Assembly: GCA_947579665.1 (NCBI GenBank)
Contig: OX388351.1
Location: 1,984,001 to 2,048,000 of the forward strand
Length of the DNA: 64,000 nucleotides
Origin: Sympetrum striolatum
Lineage: Eukaryota; Arthropoda; Insecta; Odonata; Libellulidae
Reading direction: 5' to 3'
In this document: in pieces, positions 40,716 to 56,132 of the stretch
How the letters are laid out: every line of letters begins with the position of its first letter
Numbering within the stretch: position 1 is the first letter of the stretch
Made by a program: the position numbers and the translations under genes
The notes under the pieces: model-generated
Databases searched by the model: none
Told to the model about the DNA's origin: nothing
What the model saw: only the letters and a program-made list of their open reading frames with translations

Positions 40716-43700
40716 AACTTCATTGACAGCTAAGCATGAAATATAAAAATATAAATTTGCTGCATTCTATGCAAATAAATATATTACATTAGGATATTTT
40801 CGATCATTATTAACTTTTCTTGTTTCTGTGAAGGTATTAATCATAATGCTCATTAGATTCTCTCTTTATTAGTCCTTATGTATCCATCCCGAGAGGAGTT
40901 GCGTAAATTTATGTTATACTTCTTCCTAATGTAGTTTTCGTAGTATCACATTCGTGAAAAATTACACAAAATTAAATGTATCTCTCTATTCCACCACAAA
41001 ACACGAATCAAAATATTCTATTCATTAAGATGCGTCTTCAGATGCATTCCACCATTTACTTAGTAATGCTGTGGGACGTCATCTTAAAACAGACGATATG
41101 GATATGCTCATCGGTTCATTTAATCATAATTGACCTGCTCTTATTTCGAGATAGTTTTAATGAAATCAACGATTGATTTTTAATTACGATTTTTGATTAT
41201 CAGTTATATTTATTTTTTCGATAATCATCATCGATGAATCCACGAAAGGGAAAACTCGACTCTCAGGGTACGCTAATCCCCACACACTTATCACCCCGCA
41301 GTTAATACGTCTTCGCCCAGACGGCAAACCCGCAACTCATTTGTCCACGCATGAACTCGACTCTTCCCGATTACGCCCTTTTTTCCTTTGTATGGAAGGA
41401 ACAACACGAGCCGTAATGAGTCTCCTTCGCACTTGAAAAGCACGAGTGGATGATCAAACGGATTCTTCGAAATCCCTCCGACTCAAATCGTCTTAATGAG
41501 GTCTCAATGGCATTCGATTGGAATGGCTTCCTTAATGAAGTAATCACGCACCGCCTTCACGCCTCTCTTGTCATCCACTTTTTTATCTGTCAACGCATAT
41601 CCCTCTTCCATAAAGGAGCCAAGGGTGGTCGACTGGAGTTATGGGTGTAAGAATGAGGGGAGATGTGTTATAATGGATAAGATGGTTGGGACGAGCAGCG
41701 AGATACAATGGGATTCTTCTGACGTGGATAAAAGTCCCCGGTGATCAAACAAAAGAAATAGAAATATCGCTGCTAGCCAAACAACTTTTACTGCCACAAG
41801 TAGATGCCATTCCATTGTTCTTTGGGCGAATGCAATCCTTTGTAATTTAGTATTTCCCCCTACACCACTGCCACCAGGCCTAATCGCAGCATAATTTGAA
41901 TAAATACATATATATATAAGATTGTGTAAGCAGCACAAACATGTGTTCGAGGTACATTCATTGGATCATTACAACAGCTTCAAATGTTTTAACGAAGCCG
42001 AAGAGGCGTTCATAACTATGGCAAAACTAGTTGAGCTTATTTTATTGTTCACTTCTTTGTTTTGTTTGTATATTTATTCCTGTACAAATATTATAATAAT
42101 ATTTTGAAACCTATAGGGTATGAACTTTCTACCAATTATTAATTAGTGAAATTATTACGCATGGTTTTATTACAAAGAATGGGATTGGAGGAACGAAGAA
42201 GAGATCTTCTTAACTAATCGCTACAAAATGTTGAAACTTTCAATCGGAATTCAGCGTTGCTAAAAGAAGAACCTGCAGGGCGATATCAATCCGATTTCTA
42301 TAACGAGAGGAGAAAGTCAAAAGTAAATGTTTGGATGGAAAACCCTTTTATTCAAACAATAATGTCAGTTAAATACTGCTATATTTTCAATTTAGAATAA
42401 AATGTCAGAACTTGAAATTATTTCTCATTCTTGCAGGCTTATCACTCCACAGACATGTTTTCAATGGCGTTCAGCATTATTCATTGTTTTAAAGTTTCAT
42501 TCACCGATTTCTCATTTCAATAATTTTTTGCTTTCTAAGAACCAAGAAAGAGGTGTGAGATGTCAGTGTGATATATCCTAACAGAATTAAGCAACCGTTA
42601 TTTACATTACACTGAATAACGGCAATTTGGTTGTTCAGTTCAAATGCTGCAGTTGATCCTAAATTAAAATTTTACTAAAATAATATTCATAAAATACTTA
42701 TTTTCTCTTACAAACAATGTTCAAGTTTCAATCATTCGCTTACATTGACAAAGGTATTGTTTTCATAATTACGAATTTATGCGCCATTTAAAACATTATT
42801 GATCCTTTCCTTTAAAATAAAATATTTAACATGAAATAATAACTTATTATTACAAAGATAATAAATATGTCAAAATTTTCAGTTTTATCCATTATAGTTA
42901 CAACATGAGTTACGAGACAATAAATATTTTGCACCAACTACTCCAAATTATTGAAACCATTATATTAATTAAAAGGGTACTGATTTTTAAGATTAGTCAT
43001 AAATAGTCGTGATTAAACATAAACAGTCAATATATTTTATAATTTTTATAAATTAGAATTTGTGTATTCCTTTTCACCTCCTTTTTCTTCTCTTCTCCTT
43101 ATCTCTGGTATTTCTTTTACTTTTTACGATGAGAGTACGCTGAAATAAGACTTCTATTAATTACACATTTGGTCATAACAATAGCAGTTTCCCCATAATT
43201 TGATTTCCCTGACTCGAATAAAGAAGGATTTTACGATTCCAAGATTGGGAGGTGAAGAATATAAATGTTCTCCTCTGTGCAGAAATAATGGAGAGACCTA
43301 CATTTGCAGCCTAAGCTAACGTGGATGGAGGTAACTTCGCATGACTGCCAGTCGCGATGTCTGCTTGTCAATTACGCCCGTTAGCGAGGGATCAGCAACG
43401 GACGTCCCAAAAGACACGCGTACCTGAACGTCAGTCGCTGATCGGAGATGGGCATGACAAAGCTGCTTTTACAAGCCAAAATCCGTTTTTTGCAGTTCGT
43501 CGTTGTAACGTCACTCTGATGCTAGAAAACGGGATAATTGTATACAGTGCTTAAATCATGTTTCCCACAATGAAATATGTAGAGGAATCCCACCTCCTAT
43601 TTGAATTCAAATACATTAATAACTTTTTATCTAACGGATATTCCTATTCAACATTTTCATGGTTTAAGATTATACTCCTATGATTAATTTGGTCTCTCAT

Positions 43701-46700
43701 TCCTTCTAAAGTAAAACTGACCTTAAACAGATGTGAAAACTTTTAGCAATATATTGGTAGGTTAGATATTAGGCTCCTACTACTATGCTTGATCAAATAT
43801 TTTCATTTTTCTATTGGTGCAGGATAGAGACAAGAGTATATTTCATTTATTTCAGTATTAATCGTGTCTGTGATGAAATAAAAGTTACTGAGGTATGACT
43901 GAATAATTGCACTGGTCAAGGCCTTTCCTTGCGGATTGACAAGAAGAGTGTTACTCGTATAGTCATTTTGCTTCACTAATGTGGACATTCTCCGCTTGTA
44001 GCATTCCGGCACAGTGACGAAAGTTAGGGAATACTACCTCACTCATCATTTTGCCTAGTAAACCCCATTCCTCTCTCCTGGCTCTTGGTAGATTTTATTA
44101 GAAGGTGTCAACCGGCTGTCGGGCGAAATATCTTACAGACAAAAGTTACATGACCATAGCTCAGTTTCACTCAGCCGCTTCTGATGCTTTGGAAATATCT
44201 CATCAGTTTTGAGCAAGTAAATGCAGATATCAACAGCTATGAATACAGAATAGTCTATCTTTTGTGATCCTTAATTAGTGGTGATAATTTTTTTACAAAG
44301 TGCAGATAGAACTATTGTAAGCCTTGCAATCTACCTCTTTGAATATGAACGATTTCCTCCAAGTATTATAGTATACAATTTCCTGAAATATTCCATCAAA
44401 TATATAATACACTGTCTGGAAAGAAATATTTATTCAATAAAAATTTCAACAGGTTCGTAATATTGCAGACAGTAATATATGGGAAAAGTTACCGTAATAA
44501 GAATATTTTGCAAGAGGAATGCATATGAAAGAAAAGAGAAATGCAGCATTGAAAGATATTATAAAAGAAAATTTTGGAAAGGGAGAAAGGAAGCGTTAAA
44601 AAGGCGATCTATAGGAAAAAAGTATGTTGCCTGATCACAAATTCTGACACAAAGCCTTACAAAGAATAAACGTCTATTGCAAGAAAGAGTATTAGTGCTT
44701 TTCCTTGTTAAATTAATTAATTTAAGGCAGATAATAAAATACAATGGTCCTGATTGACTACGTCAATTATCTACGGAAGATTTTCTTTTGACTTACGGTG
44801 AAGAGTAGCTCGAAATGCTCAAAGAGAAGAAAGAAAGATTAGGCTCGGTGTAACGAATGTACGAGATGTATATATTTGTTAATAGTCTACAGATTCGGCC
44901 GTGATGCTGTGGAAATACTTAATATAAATATAAAAAAAAGTTGGAAAAGTATATATCATTTTTATATTTGTTAATATGTAGTAGTTAATAAGTAAAAATG
45001 TTTTTGTAGCAATATTATAGCCAATACAGCCGCTAAAGACCATAACATAAACAATATTGTATAAACCTTTAAAATATATGAATAAGAGATTCAGAGGAAA
45101 GCGACACAGGGACACGCATGATTCCGAGTGAATGAAAGCCTACGGTTTTCATTTAAATGGAGATGTTGAGACTCACAAGTACCATCTTGGATTCAACTCT
45201 TCAAATTAGATGCCCAAGAGATAAAAGGGAGAGGAACAAAGAGATGACCAATGAAAGTGATGACTTAAAGCTTCACTTTGAAGAGCGCTATTGAGACCTG
45301 AAAGTACCAGCTTCAATTTAATCCTTTAAAGTTCGTCAAACGACGGGAGGGAACTAAGGGAGATGCAGAGTGTGTGAGGATGGAAAAAGAGTAATCTGAG
45401 AAGGAATCGATTCAAACCCCACGTTTATCCTTTTTTTCATTTTTTCGTCCTACACATTATTTTTTCACCTCCGCCCACCAGACATCCCCTTTTCCTCTTC
45501 AGGTATCATCAGTCTCTCTCCTTCGGAAGTTCCATCGATATCTGGCAACATCGCCCGAGCGGGATCAGCTGTCAACGCCCTATCAGCGCAAGGGGTTTGC
45601 CCCGTACTCCTTAGGCAACCGCACAAACCTTTCTCCTCTCTTTTTCTTCACACCCATTTCATTCCCTCTTCTTCGCATGTCACTGATTTGTTTTAAGTTA
45701 CACGAACCTTAATAAAAACAGTTTTACCTCGATTCTTTCCTCTTTCTAAGAAAACAGCTATAGTATTATCAAAAATCATTATTACGAACTGAAACGGAAA
45801 GCTGAGAAAAGAGATGAATGCCAACCAACTCAAGGGTTGAAACAGAAGAAGAACAAATATCATCACAAATATTTCTTTATCTTTTTCTTTAAAATCAGTA
45901 TTTATTCACTATTTATAACTCGTATAGTATGTATAAAATAACTAATATGTACATTTATGATTACAGATTAGTGACTATGATTTATGATTACATAATTATC
46001 TCATCATTGGTGGTATCATTGTGTGTTACCGATCCGGATTTTCGTGCGGTCTGCGTTGAAACCGACGCCAACAATGTGGTTTTATTCGAACTATTGTGCT
46101 TATTTGCAGTTTTTTATGCTTAAATTTGTAATATGATGATACTTAAATTTGAACTATACGGAAAGGGAATTTTTAAGTCCGGTGCTATTGAGTAATAGAT
46201 GAGCTTACATTTTAATTGAGAAATAAGAAGGACCTTTACGAGAATGAAAACTGAACGCCATAAACTCAATATCAGATTGGTGAGAAGTGAAAATGTGATT
46301 ATGGATAATATTTGCTATAAGAGTACTATTTTTCAGCTATACATGTTAATATTAACGTTAAACAATCCAGTAAGGGTCATGTCAAAATACATATCATGTC
46401 TCAGTTACTCTGGTGGTAACTAATGTAAATCATAAATATTGATGGACACTAAAAAAAAGTTTTGGAAATTCAAAAGTAAAAGCCTAAACGGTGCTTTTGT
46501 AGAATACTATTCAGTAAACAAATTTTAGCTACTGATTAAGACATTTGTTTGCAGTTTGTGAGAATAATTCCTCTTTACTATTATCGAGAATGGAATGGTC
46601 TTCATTTTGGTGCAAGTTGGAGAAAAGTATTTTTCACTTATTTTGCTCATTGCAGTAATAATATGTAAGTCGCCGCGGTATGAGTGATGCTGAGTCGATC

Positions 46701-48227
46701 ATTTTGATCACTTTTTGTCCAATATTATGACTCTGTTGTAACTGGAACTCATCCATTCTTATCATTGTGCCACGAGAGGAAAGCAAGGGCGAACCTCAAT
46801 TTGCCTAGCGGTCTCGTTCCCTCTTCAGGGGCATGGAATAAGTCAATAAGGACCCACAAACGTATGAGAACTGGACGCATAAACAAGAATAATTACATCA
46901 CATCGCCATTATTGAAGATAAAGCAAGCTTATCAATATTATATAACATTTAAATTCACTATAAAAAATCGTATAATAGCTTCGATGGAATGGAATTAAAA
47001 CCACTAATAATACTTGAATATTTTTACTAATCTTTAATATATGTGCCTATAATATTCAGTACTATGGAAAGGCAAATTGCATCTGTCTTTGTGATATCTA
47101 ATCTCCCATATCGCCTCAATCCCTAGCAAAAACGATAACAAAAGGTGGAGTTTCATACCGTCCTCCGAGTTCAATCCTTGTGGCAGTGGACGTAATCTTG
47201 CTTCCGCTTCTGTTGCCAGGCTTCATTATAGATAAACGATAAAGAGGTTTTCATACGGTATCAAAATTCAATCTTCGGCTAATAATATTTGAGGAAGGAG
47301 GCTCCTCCGAGGTGCGCCTGACCCATTGACTCACCTCCAGAAAATGCATCTCCACATTGTGGCCGTTGGGAGCTCGAAATTCAATCTCGGGAAACGCGTA
47401 CAATTTTCCATATCATGACTCCCAGAGCAAGCCCACGGTATCTCACCTTCCAACGCAGAAAAGCTCTTCCAGATAACGGGAGAGGAAACAAATTCAAACC
47501 CGTACACACACATACCACACGCGCGCCTCTTGATGCGGATTCCATTAAAACACGGGGACAGAGTCGTCGTCAAAAAAGTGTGTATTTTTTGTGAGATACA
47601 GCTTATACGGATTCCCGGAAAATTAGATGGTAAATCCAAAGTAGCAGCACACATTATATGGATTTTTAGCGTTTCTACGTTTGTTTTCAATCCGTCCAAG
47701 TCAATACCTAACGTAGAGCACAAAGTATGGAAAAACTTAAGCTCATTATTTACGCTTTTGAACTACAATCAATGGCATTTACTCAAAATATGGATCTATT
47801 TTTGAAAGTCTAATAGTATACAATTTTTTCGGCGATAGATATTTCACAATTAAAAACTAATGTTATATTAACTAAAAGAATTAGCTAAATTCACTAAAAG
47901 TATTGATAGTTATTGCGCTGTTATTTCAGCGTGACTAGCAACGAAATTGACTAGGATATATTAGTAGAGTTACCTTATTTTTACTCACGTTCATTTGATC
48001 AATGCGATTTATCCAGCATTATTCCCAACGGATTCGTGTCATGCAGTGTAATAAAATGCCCGAAAGCAGTTTTAATCTTCATAAAATCTCAACATTAGTT
48101 ACCTACTATAGCTTAAGAGGTAGAGTGAGGCTTTATAGACCAAACGTGAAGCAAATTAGTTTATCCTTGATTTCTTTACTGTTTTATAATACTTAGAATA
48201 TGGGAAAGTCCACGTAAATTTGTCCGT
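40716..48227. other. Long AT-rich stretch without recognised features
   Basis: All open frames are 60-130 codons, overlap antisense frames and show no known domain. GC-richer patches occur at 41230-41650, 43330-43500, 45470-45620 and 47140-47560. The longest frame (47331-47723, minus, 130 codons) overlaps an equally open plus frame. No mobile element or RNA gene was recognised. Confidence 0.4.
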
Positions 48228-48300
48228 CTCGCTTTCGGAATGGTTAGAGAACTCCTAACACTAGTTCGAGGGTTCGAGTTCCTGTTCATTGGATTTTCTG
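48228..48300 (+). mobile_element. tRNA-derived SINE fragment
   Basis: 'ggaatggttagagaactcc' (A-box-like) lies about 25 bases before the box B 'gggttcgagttcc'. 'tgttcattggattttctgg' follows, in the place of the 'ggctgataggatttt' of the SINE at 18640-18730. No acceptor stem. Confidence 0.5.
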
Positions 48301-51300
48301 GTGATGGGTGTAAGTGTTCGTAATTAACGTTTCAAATTATGATATCGAGTATAATAGAAGCTAATGTTTCCATCAAACACATAATAAATTAATTTATGCA
48401 ACATAATGTTACTATGGATTATAATCAACATGTAATTCAATCAGGAGTGATTGAGATGGATATCATTACTGAACTGCTCTCAAAGCTAAATAGCTATCTT
48501 ATTATTACAACTACAAATGAGAATAAGACAATAATAATTTTAAGAAACACATTTCTCTAGCCCGTCAACATTCAAGTCAATTCAGTCTTAAGCTAATTTA
48601 CAACATAATTTACAATTAACCCAAGAAGTATTGTAACATAATACAGTAATTGCGCACTCTGCTAATGATGACAATGATTTGTATTGATATGGACACCGAG
48701 ATTAAGGCTAAAAATAATCAGTATCTCTTATTCGCACTTCCGCAAAACTTGAAATAGACACCGCCACTTCAAATCTGAACTGTAATTAGTTATTCTTGGA
48801 AGGAGGGACTCGAGAGCCACATCTTAAACAAATAACAAGCCAGACATCAAATTAGCAGTCGGACTCTCGAGGAAAAAAACTCCGAAGAAGACATAAAAGC
48901 GACCGCACAGAGGAAAAAAGTGGAGCTTCAAAGAGGAGCGAGCGTTAAACAAGTCGAACTCTCGAAGACAAAGTTTGAAAATGGAGAAAACTCTCTCCCG
49001 CCGACATGTTCTTCTGTTGAAGGAAGTTCTTCGGAGAAGAAGGAAGTTGGGAGAGAGATTGCTTTGATAAAGACCAAGGAAAAGCTCTAAGGCTTAAGTG
49101 AAGACAAATTTATAAGTTCCCGAACACGGCATTGGAGCAGATTTCCTCGTCTCGCTCCCTAATGGGGTTTCAGATGCAAATTAATGTCGAAAAAATCTCA
49201 GATATTTGGAATATCTGAATGGAGCTCGTGTCCTTATCATTTTGTGTATCTTCCTCATCGGGTTACATCATCACTCGAGTATCTTGGAACTTTAATTTTT
49301 CCCAAGATATATTATAATAAAAACCATATATTCTGGCCTACCTCTACTGAATACCATCTAAATCGAGTCAGAAAACAGTCCCCTTATCATCCATAGGTTT
49401 CACTCAACACGGTCAGTATAGAACATGACGTTTATCTTGTAGAAAATACGAGGTAATGCTTTTTTGAGTTTTTCTATCTTATTCTTCAAACTCCCTCTTA
49501 GCTCCACTTCTAAAAATAATAATTTAAATTTAGCTAGGTTTGCATGGGATAGTTTTCACATTGTGTCGTAATCATTGCCGGCTCAAGGCGTGGGTATTAA
49601 AGGCTTCATCTTAGTAAAGGCTCCTCTAATCTCAATAAGAGTTATTTTACTGGAATATTTATCCTTCAAATCAATAATTATTGAAAATTCTTCCGAAAGT
49701 GAGACCTCACCAAGCCTGCACAACTTGAGGGAAGGAGCACATGAATATGCGAAGAAGCGATCGCGAGCCGTAGATATAGAATTTTGTGCATATAAAGTGT
49801 GTTTGCGGGAATTTCATTACTACGTAGTTAATTAAATGAATATGGATTTAATTATAAGAATACGAATAAATCAACTACACAAAAATAACTGAATAGCGAT
49901 AACGACATAAAAATAGAGATCAAGAAACGGTCCATCTAAACGCTAGATCTGATTGTTATATGTGAAGCATGAACCATCATAAATGCGAACAGAATCAAAA
50001 TCGAGGCGATGCGTGCATTTGAGGGAAACGGGTGAAAAAACGTAAATAGAAATAAAGGGCTATGAATATTTGCTAGAACACATTGAGGAAGAAATATCTT
50101 TTAAAATGTTGAAGGGCAAAACAAACAGAATATATATTAAAGAGTAATCAGTTCCCAACAAAAATATTTTATGGCGAAGTGTTAGGAAAGAACCAAAGTG
50201 GATATTCTGGAACTGTATTTTACAAGAACATGAAGCATGAGACGGAATTGATATCGTTCATACGTCGAATCAAAAGGGAGACAAGGTCTTTTGAATTTAA
50301 TGATTATGAAAACATCGCATTTTTATTCAGTGTCCCTAATATCAAAACAAATATCTCAAAGCCATAACATTTAATGGTAAAAACGAATTTACCTTTAATG
50401 CGATGCATCTGCTATACCGAAAGTGGTCCAACGTAGCAAGGAGGCAGTAACCAGAGGAACTATTTCGCAAACTAAAATTCAATCTTCAGAAGTATTTTTA
50501 TTCCTTTCTACCTCTTTGCCTTCAAAGTTCAAGGAATTGGAAGCTCTGATTAGCATTCTCGTTTGATTCAGCATCTTTAATTAATTCTTTCTTCACTATG
50601 ATTTCGTTTTAAACATGTTTTTAGTAAACGCAAAGGAATTCTAGAATAATCACAAACCATAGATTTTACTATTGTTTAATCTTCGGACAATTTTTTTTAC
50701 CTATTACTTTAGATGTATTTTTTCCAATGCAATTCCACATAAACTACCGTATATTCTCTATACTAAACAGCAACTTTTTTGTTTTACTACAGTTTCTAAA
50801 ACTCGAGCGCGTCTTAGATTCGAGTGTGATAGGTTCACTATCTAAAATGCATTACCCTAAAGCAAGCATTGCGTAGCAAAGTTACTCTCATCACTATATC
50901 GGTTAAAACTATGATCCAATTCACCCTGTTCCAGTTCCTATTAATATCCAAGAATAAACTCTCACTAAGTTAGTCACCCGTTCCCCGTTGGTTACGGTAA
51001 AAGATGAACTTGCTACTTATGAAGTCTTGCTTGATTGAAGGATTGTTTAAAAATATATTCTATTAAGTAAGAAAAGAGCCTTAGTCATTGAAGCATACCA
51101 ATAACAAAATGTGTATGAATTCGATGGTGTAGGCCTTTACTTATTCCATTACAGCTCCTGGCTACAAAATATGCATGCGTTAAAACCAACATTTAACAAA
51201 GCTACCCAAATCAAAAAGCAAACGTGTTACTAACACTTTACACCCCTTCTAAATGACTTTTATAATTTGTGAGCATTCGGTATTGATTTATTTCTCCTTT

Positions 51301-51865
51301 GACATTCTGTTGCTGTCACAACATAGGCAAAAACTATACAAAATAATGGATACTCCATCATATTAGAGGAATAATTCCATTTGGTACTTCGGAATAAGCA
51401 CATCGATTGTTACTGTCAATCAAAATTTAGATAATTATATAAATACTACTATCTACTATGTACGTATGAATAAAACTTAATTTTAAAATGTTTAAGATAG
51501 ATTGCATCTATCCTCATATTTCTTATAAAAGATTTAATCGCCGTAGCTATTACGAGATCACTTGCCGATGTCATCTCCCTTTCATAGCAAGAAAATTGAT
51601 CTGCCCTTCCATTCCGATATTTTACTTTGATTTTCTATCAGAATTCTATCGATTAAATAGATATTTTCTCTCACTCATTATTTCACGAACTTTAGAAGGC
51701 TTTGTCATCTTACAACATTTTGCCTAAAAAATTAGTTCCTGGTCCTTAGTTACAATTGATTCAGTCACTGAGTATCAATAGTTTTCTTTTTCGAAGTAAA
51801 TAATTAAGTGACGTATCACTCATCTCAAAATTAACAATTCCCTTACTACGATGTTGGCTTCTAAA
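48301..51865. other. AT-rich stretch, nothing recognised
   Basis: A purine-rich patch lies at 48800-49100. No long frames, TIRs or box B motifs were seen. Confidence 0.4.
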
Positions 51866-51907
51866 AATATATTGAGACGACGATGATAATCGTCATCTCA
51901 ATATATT
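51866..51907. other. Near-perfect 42-bp hairpin
   Basis: The arms of 19 bp (51866-51884 and 51889-51907) pair with a single mismatch around the 4-nt loop GATA. The stem core is 'attgagacgacgat' against 'atcgtcatctcaat'. It is not associated with a gene here. It may be a collapsed palindromic MITE or a structural RNA relic. Confidence 0.55.
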
Positions 51908-54900
51908 GAATACTTGAATTATAATTTACGTAGGATGAGGGAGGGTTATTTTATTACGTAAGAATTACCGTTATATCTTAAATATCCAATAATAAATTAT
52001 TTATGGAAAGAAAACAATTTCTCATTGAATTCCTAACTACGAAACGCTTTTTACCGAGAAAAGAAAGGTAACGCATCTCATGAGAGATTTTCTCGATTCT
52101 TTCCTACTCATGTATTCTCAATAAATTAATGTATTAAATTTCACTTTACCAAAATTCTCTTATTGCAAACTATAATTACTTTTACTATACCAATGCAGCC
52201 TTACCATTTGAGTAACCTATGTATGCTTTCTAGATACTATTGTAATCAATTGAATTAAAAAGTATGCACTACAATTCTTGTTTGAATAAACGGAGACATG
52301 TTGTAAGCAGCCAGTTAGAATTTTAACATAGATAGCCATTATTGTAGACTGGTTCATTAGAAAAATGGAAATTATCGTTTCAGCCATCTTTTCTTAAACC
52401 TTTAAAGTATTGCATTTGGTAGTATTAAGCCGTAGCTTAACTCTATAGGATACATACTTTTCTTTAGATCCATCTGCGTTGCTTCAATGCAAGAGCTGCT
52501 ACTTGGGACGAATGAATGTATACTGCAAGTTTTCCCCAAACGTCAAATTACGTTTATAATAATCCTGAATTTATCCATAGCTATCGGAGATTTCCTTCCC
52601 TTGCTTTACTACTTATTTTCCAAAATAAATCGACCCACGTTCATCTGCTCTTGATCAAATTACTAAAGCGGTGTCTGCTCAGTGTTTTCCACTGACATTA
52701 AAAAGATCCGAAAGTGTTAAGCGATATGCATCGATCGACCAGATCAGCTATCGGAATTCACGCGTTGGCCAAATTTCCGATTAAATCAGGAATTTCTTTT
52801 TAATGATACGTTGTAAATTGAGACTCTTCTGCTCGCAGAATCACTCTTTAGTCATCGGAAACCAATGAAAAGGCAGGGGACTCCATTGACTGCTGCCAAT
52901 TTCGTGCAATTTTCCGTCATCCTCATTGTAAGGAGGAAGATGCTCTCTTCACAGAATCCTGTAATTACTACATCTACAATATCTTCTCTGGATCTCATTT
53001 ACTACATCTACAATGATAGAAAACTAAATTCTAGAAGAACATATTTTTAAGGAACGTGGTATAAATTTACTTGGATGTTTGTCTGCAACATATAAGGGGA
53101 ATCATTCATTTCGTTTGATACCTTAACAGAAATGTATTAAAATAATAGAAGCAAGCTCATCAAATCTACTTGTACAGCTGACATTTAAGAACATTGTTAT
53201 GGAGAAGATAAAAGTTCAGTTCTTTAATATTTCGAAAAGGATTTTGCTACTCATGACCATGTGACTTATGGTCTAACCAATGAATGAAATGCTTCGTTAG
53301 CGAAGCTCTTCAATGTTTCTTCCCAGAAAATTAGTTGGTAAATGATGGTTGCTTCCATGTAGCTTTATATGCAGCTAACATAAATACATTTAAGACCAAT
53401 ATTAGCTAATTAATCAGCATGCATGAAATAAATAATTAAAAATGCATATAATCTGCCATTGAAAGGAAAATTAACAAAACGGTGAAGTTTCCATTTTACA
53501 CTTTGATATGTGTCCTAAATTGACTGAATAAAAAAAAACATTATCTTTACGACGATTATTTAAATATTTTTCTTGATTGTAAGAATAAAATATATTCATC
53601 TCATTACATTGTGATATCCTATCAAGATCTGCGACAAGCGAAATTTAATAAATAGATTAAGAGTATAAAAAACGCTGGGAAAAAGAATAAAAGAAGCCAT
53701 GAGTAAGCCAATTTGAGATCAAATTAGACCTAGTGATTCACAAGTCTGTTACCTGAAATCGCTTTGGTACACGGTCAACTAAATTTAAATACAGGAAAAG
53801 ATTTCTGTTCTGAGATCATTTAATTTAAGTGGATTTCATATTGAATCTAAACAAAAGAGAGATTGCTTCTTTAACAAGAAGACCGCTTCAGAGAGGTGAA
53901 CGTTTTCCTTACACGCTGAACTATTATTCTAACGATAGACATTGTAAAACAAAAGGATGTTAACAGTCTGCGAATCAAAAGTCCAACGGTTTCATTGAAA
54001 TATTGCGAGGAAGAGAGATTTGAGAAGTCGAGCGGACGTCTTTAGGCAGATCGCTTCTTTTTCGCCACCAGACTGTGGAATCGCCTTTTCCCTTCAAAAG
54101 CCATGTGTCCCCAATACTCTTTGTCTCTCCCAATCTCTAGCAACTTCTCTTTTCCACGCTTGTTGGAGGGGTCATTCTCGTCTAACCACTCCTATCATTT
54201 TATCTTCGGTCTCCTTTTTATTCTGCTTTCCTTTAAACAGACCCTACCTTATGCTTACAACCAGACGGGTCAGCATCTTGCAACAAGTATTTCACATGTA
54301 TTTAATATCTATAGAGAATACAATTATGAATCTATGGAAGTATATTGAAACTACAATACTGCCCCATAAAATAAATGCGTTTATGAAATCTATACTTTTC
54401 TAGATTTCATCGCTAGGTTATGTTGTATGTATCTTTTTTTCGGTTTATAAATACATTTTGTAATGTTTATCCGGATTTTATTGGCAACAAATCATTTTGA
54501 TATAAGGAGCTTTCGGCGAATAAGTGGTTGATTGACTATTAGGAATTCCGAACATGTTCCTCCAATATCGATGTATAATTTATACATCATCTTTTACACA
54601 AACTTTTTACTATTCATTAAAGGACATCAATGGGTATGGTATGGTTAATAGTTATACAGGAAACGAGTCAAGAAAACAGCAAGAAATTATTACAGAATTA
54701 AATGTCTGAACTTAGTAAATTAATCAATGAGTACTTATCCATGCGAAACTTCAAAAAGTTAAAATTTTACTATATACACTGGTAAGTCGATGAGAACATA
54801 ACATTTGGCTTCGAAAATAACATTTTTATATTTAAGTTTTTTCCAACCAGTAGTACTTTTTTAAACTTCCAAAGTTCTTTCTAAGCCACAATCAGTATTA

Positions 54901-56132
54901 AAAGTGTTATTTTTGCATTACTATAAAATATCCTCCGAATATCACAAAGATTACTCAGAATAAAATTATGTCTGATTTGCTCGTTTATTTTTGATTAAAT
55001 TTATATTAATTTAAGTAAGTGCTCAAGTTCCAGTTTTCCGACCCTCAATGAGGTTGATAAGTTTTGTATACCTTATAACTATTTATTCGATGATTTTTTG
55101 TACTCGTTTTCAAGTTCTTAAGTGTATCAACGGACTGATTCAAGTGTGACCTCACAGTCTTAGATTCTGGCGATATTTTTCTAGATTACATATTATTATT
55201 AAAAATATTTAAAAGTACGTCGTGTGCAAATGGTAGACTAGTACTTTGCAATTTAAACAAAATGTAACATTTTAGGTAAATAGTTTTTCAAATGTGAAGC
55301 TGTATTGTAGCACTTTGCAATGTAAATTGGTTAACCTTACTTCCAACAGCAGTTCACAACGGCTGCTCTAATGACAGATGTCTTACTTCAGCCAATTTGT
55401 AGGAATAATTAGCAATTAAGCGGTATTGAATGATATTCAAATGAGGAAATATCCTTTTACATACGCAATCGCTTCGAACACTCTTCCATCTTCGTAATGA
55501 AAAGGAAACATGCCAAAACTGCATAGGAACTCGCTTGAAGAAAACCATACCAAATATGCTTATAGAATGAAAAAAAGAAAATCGAATCCGTTATGACAGA
55601 AAAACGAAAGACTTCCTTGAATATGTAAAGGAAACGTATGGTTACTTTCATACATTCTCTTAAATTAATGTCCTTAATGTTGACAAGTTGAGCGGATAAA
55701 ACAATCCAAAACGTTATGATTTTTTTAATGTTGAAATCACACCTACAAATTGACTTATTCGATGTCAGAAAAAAGGAGTGTAAATTATGATTTTTGTTAA
55801 TTTAATGTTTAAATAAAAAATCACCTTTGAAATTAATATTTCATTGACATTATTTATCATACAATATCAATAGAAAAATGTCCATGCATAAGACGAAGTA
55901 TCTAAATCAAAAGTTTTTAAAAGGAAACTCAAACGATTTAGTATTTTTGTCAAACAACTATTCCACTTATATTCACCACAAATAGTTTTTCCTTTGCCAT
56001 ATCCACGCTCATTATTTCACAGAAATTTCATTATTTTGAGGTAGGTTTTAAATTTGTTATTTTTTCCAAATTTCGTGTTCCAAAATTATAATACATCACA
56101 CAGGTGAGAGTGTTTTTTATACATGTGAAAAT
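51908..56132. other. AT-rich stretch, nothing recognised
   Basis: The largest frame is at 54020-54403 (127 codons, plus), overlapped by another plus-strand frame. Neither has a recognisable domain. Confidence 0.4.

Noticed and set aside
47331..47723. 130-codon minus-strand open frame as a gene
   Set aside because: It lies in a GC-richer patch where the opposite strand (47530-47805) is equally open. The composition explains the lack of stops.
54020..54403. 127-codon open frame as a host gene
   Set aside because: No domain is recognisable. A second plus-strand frame overlaps it, and no splice or promoter context supports it.
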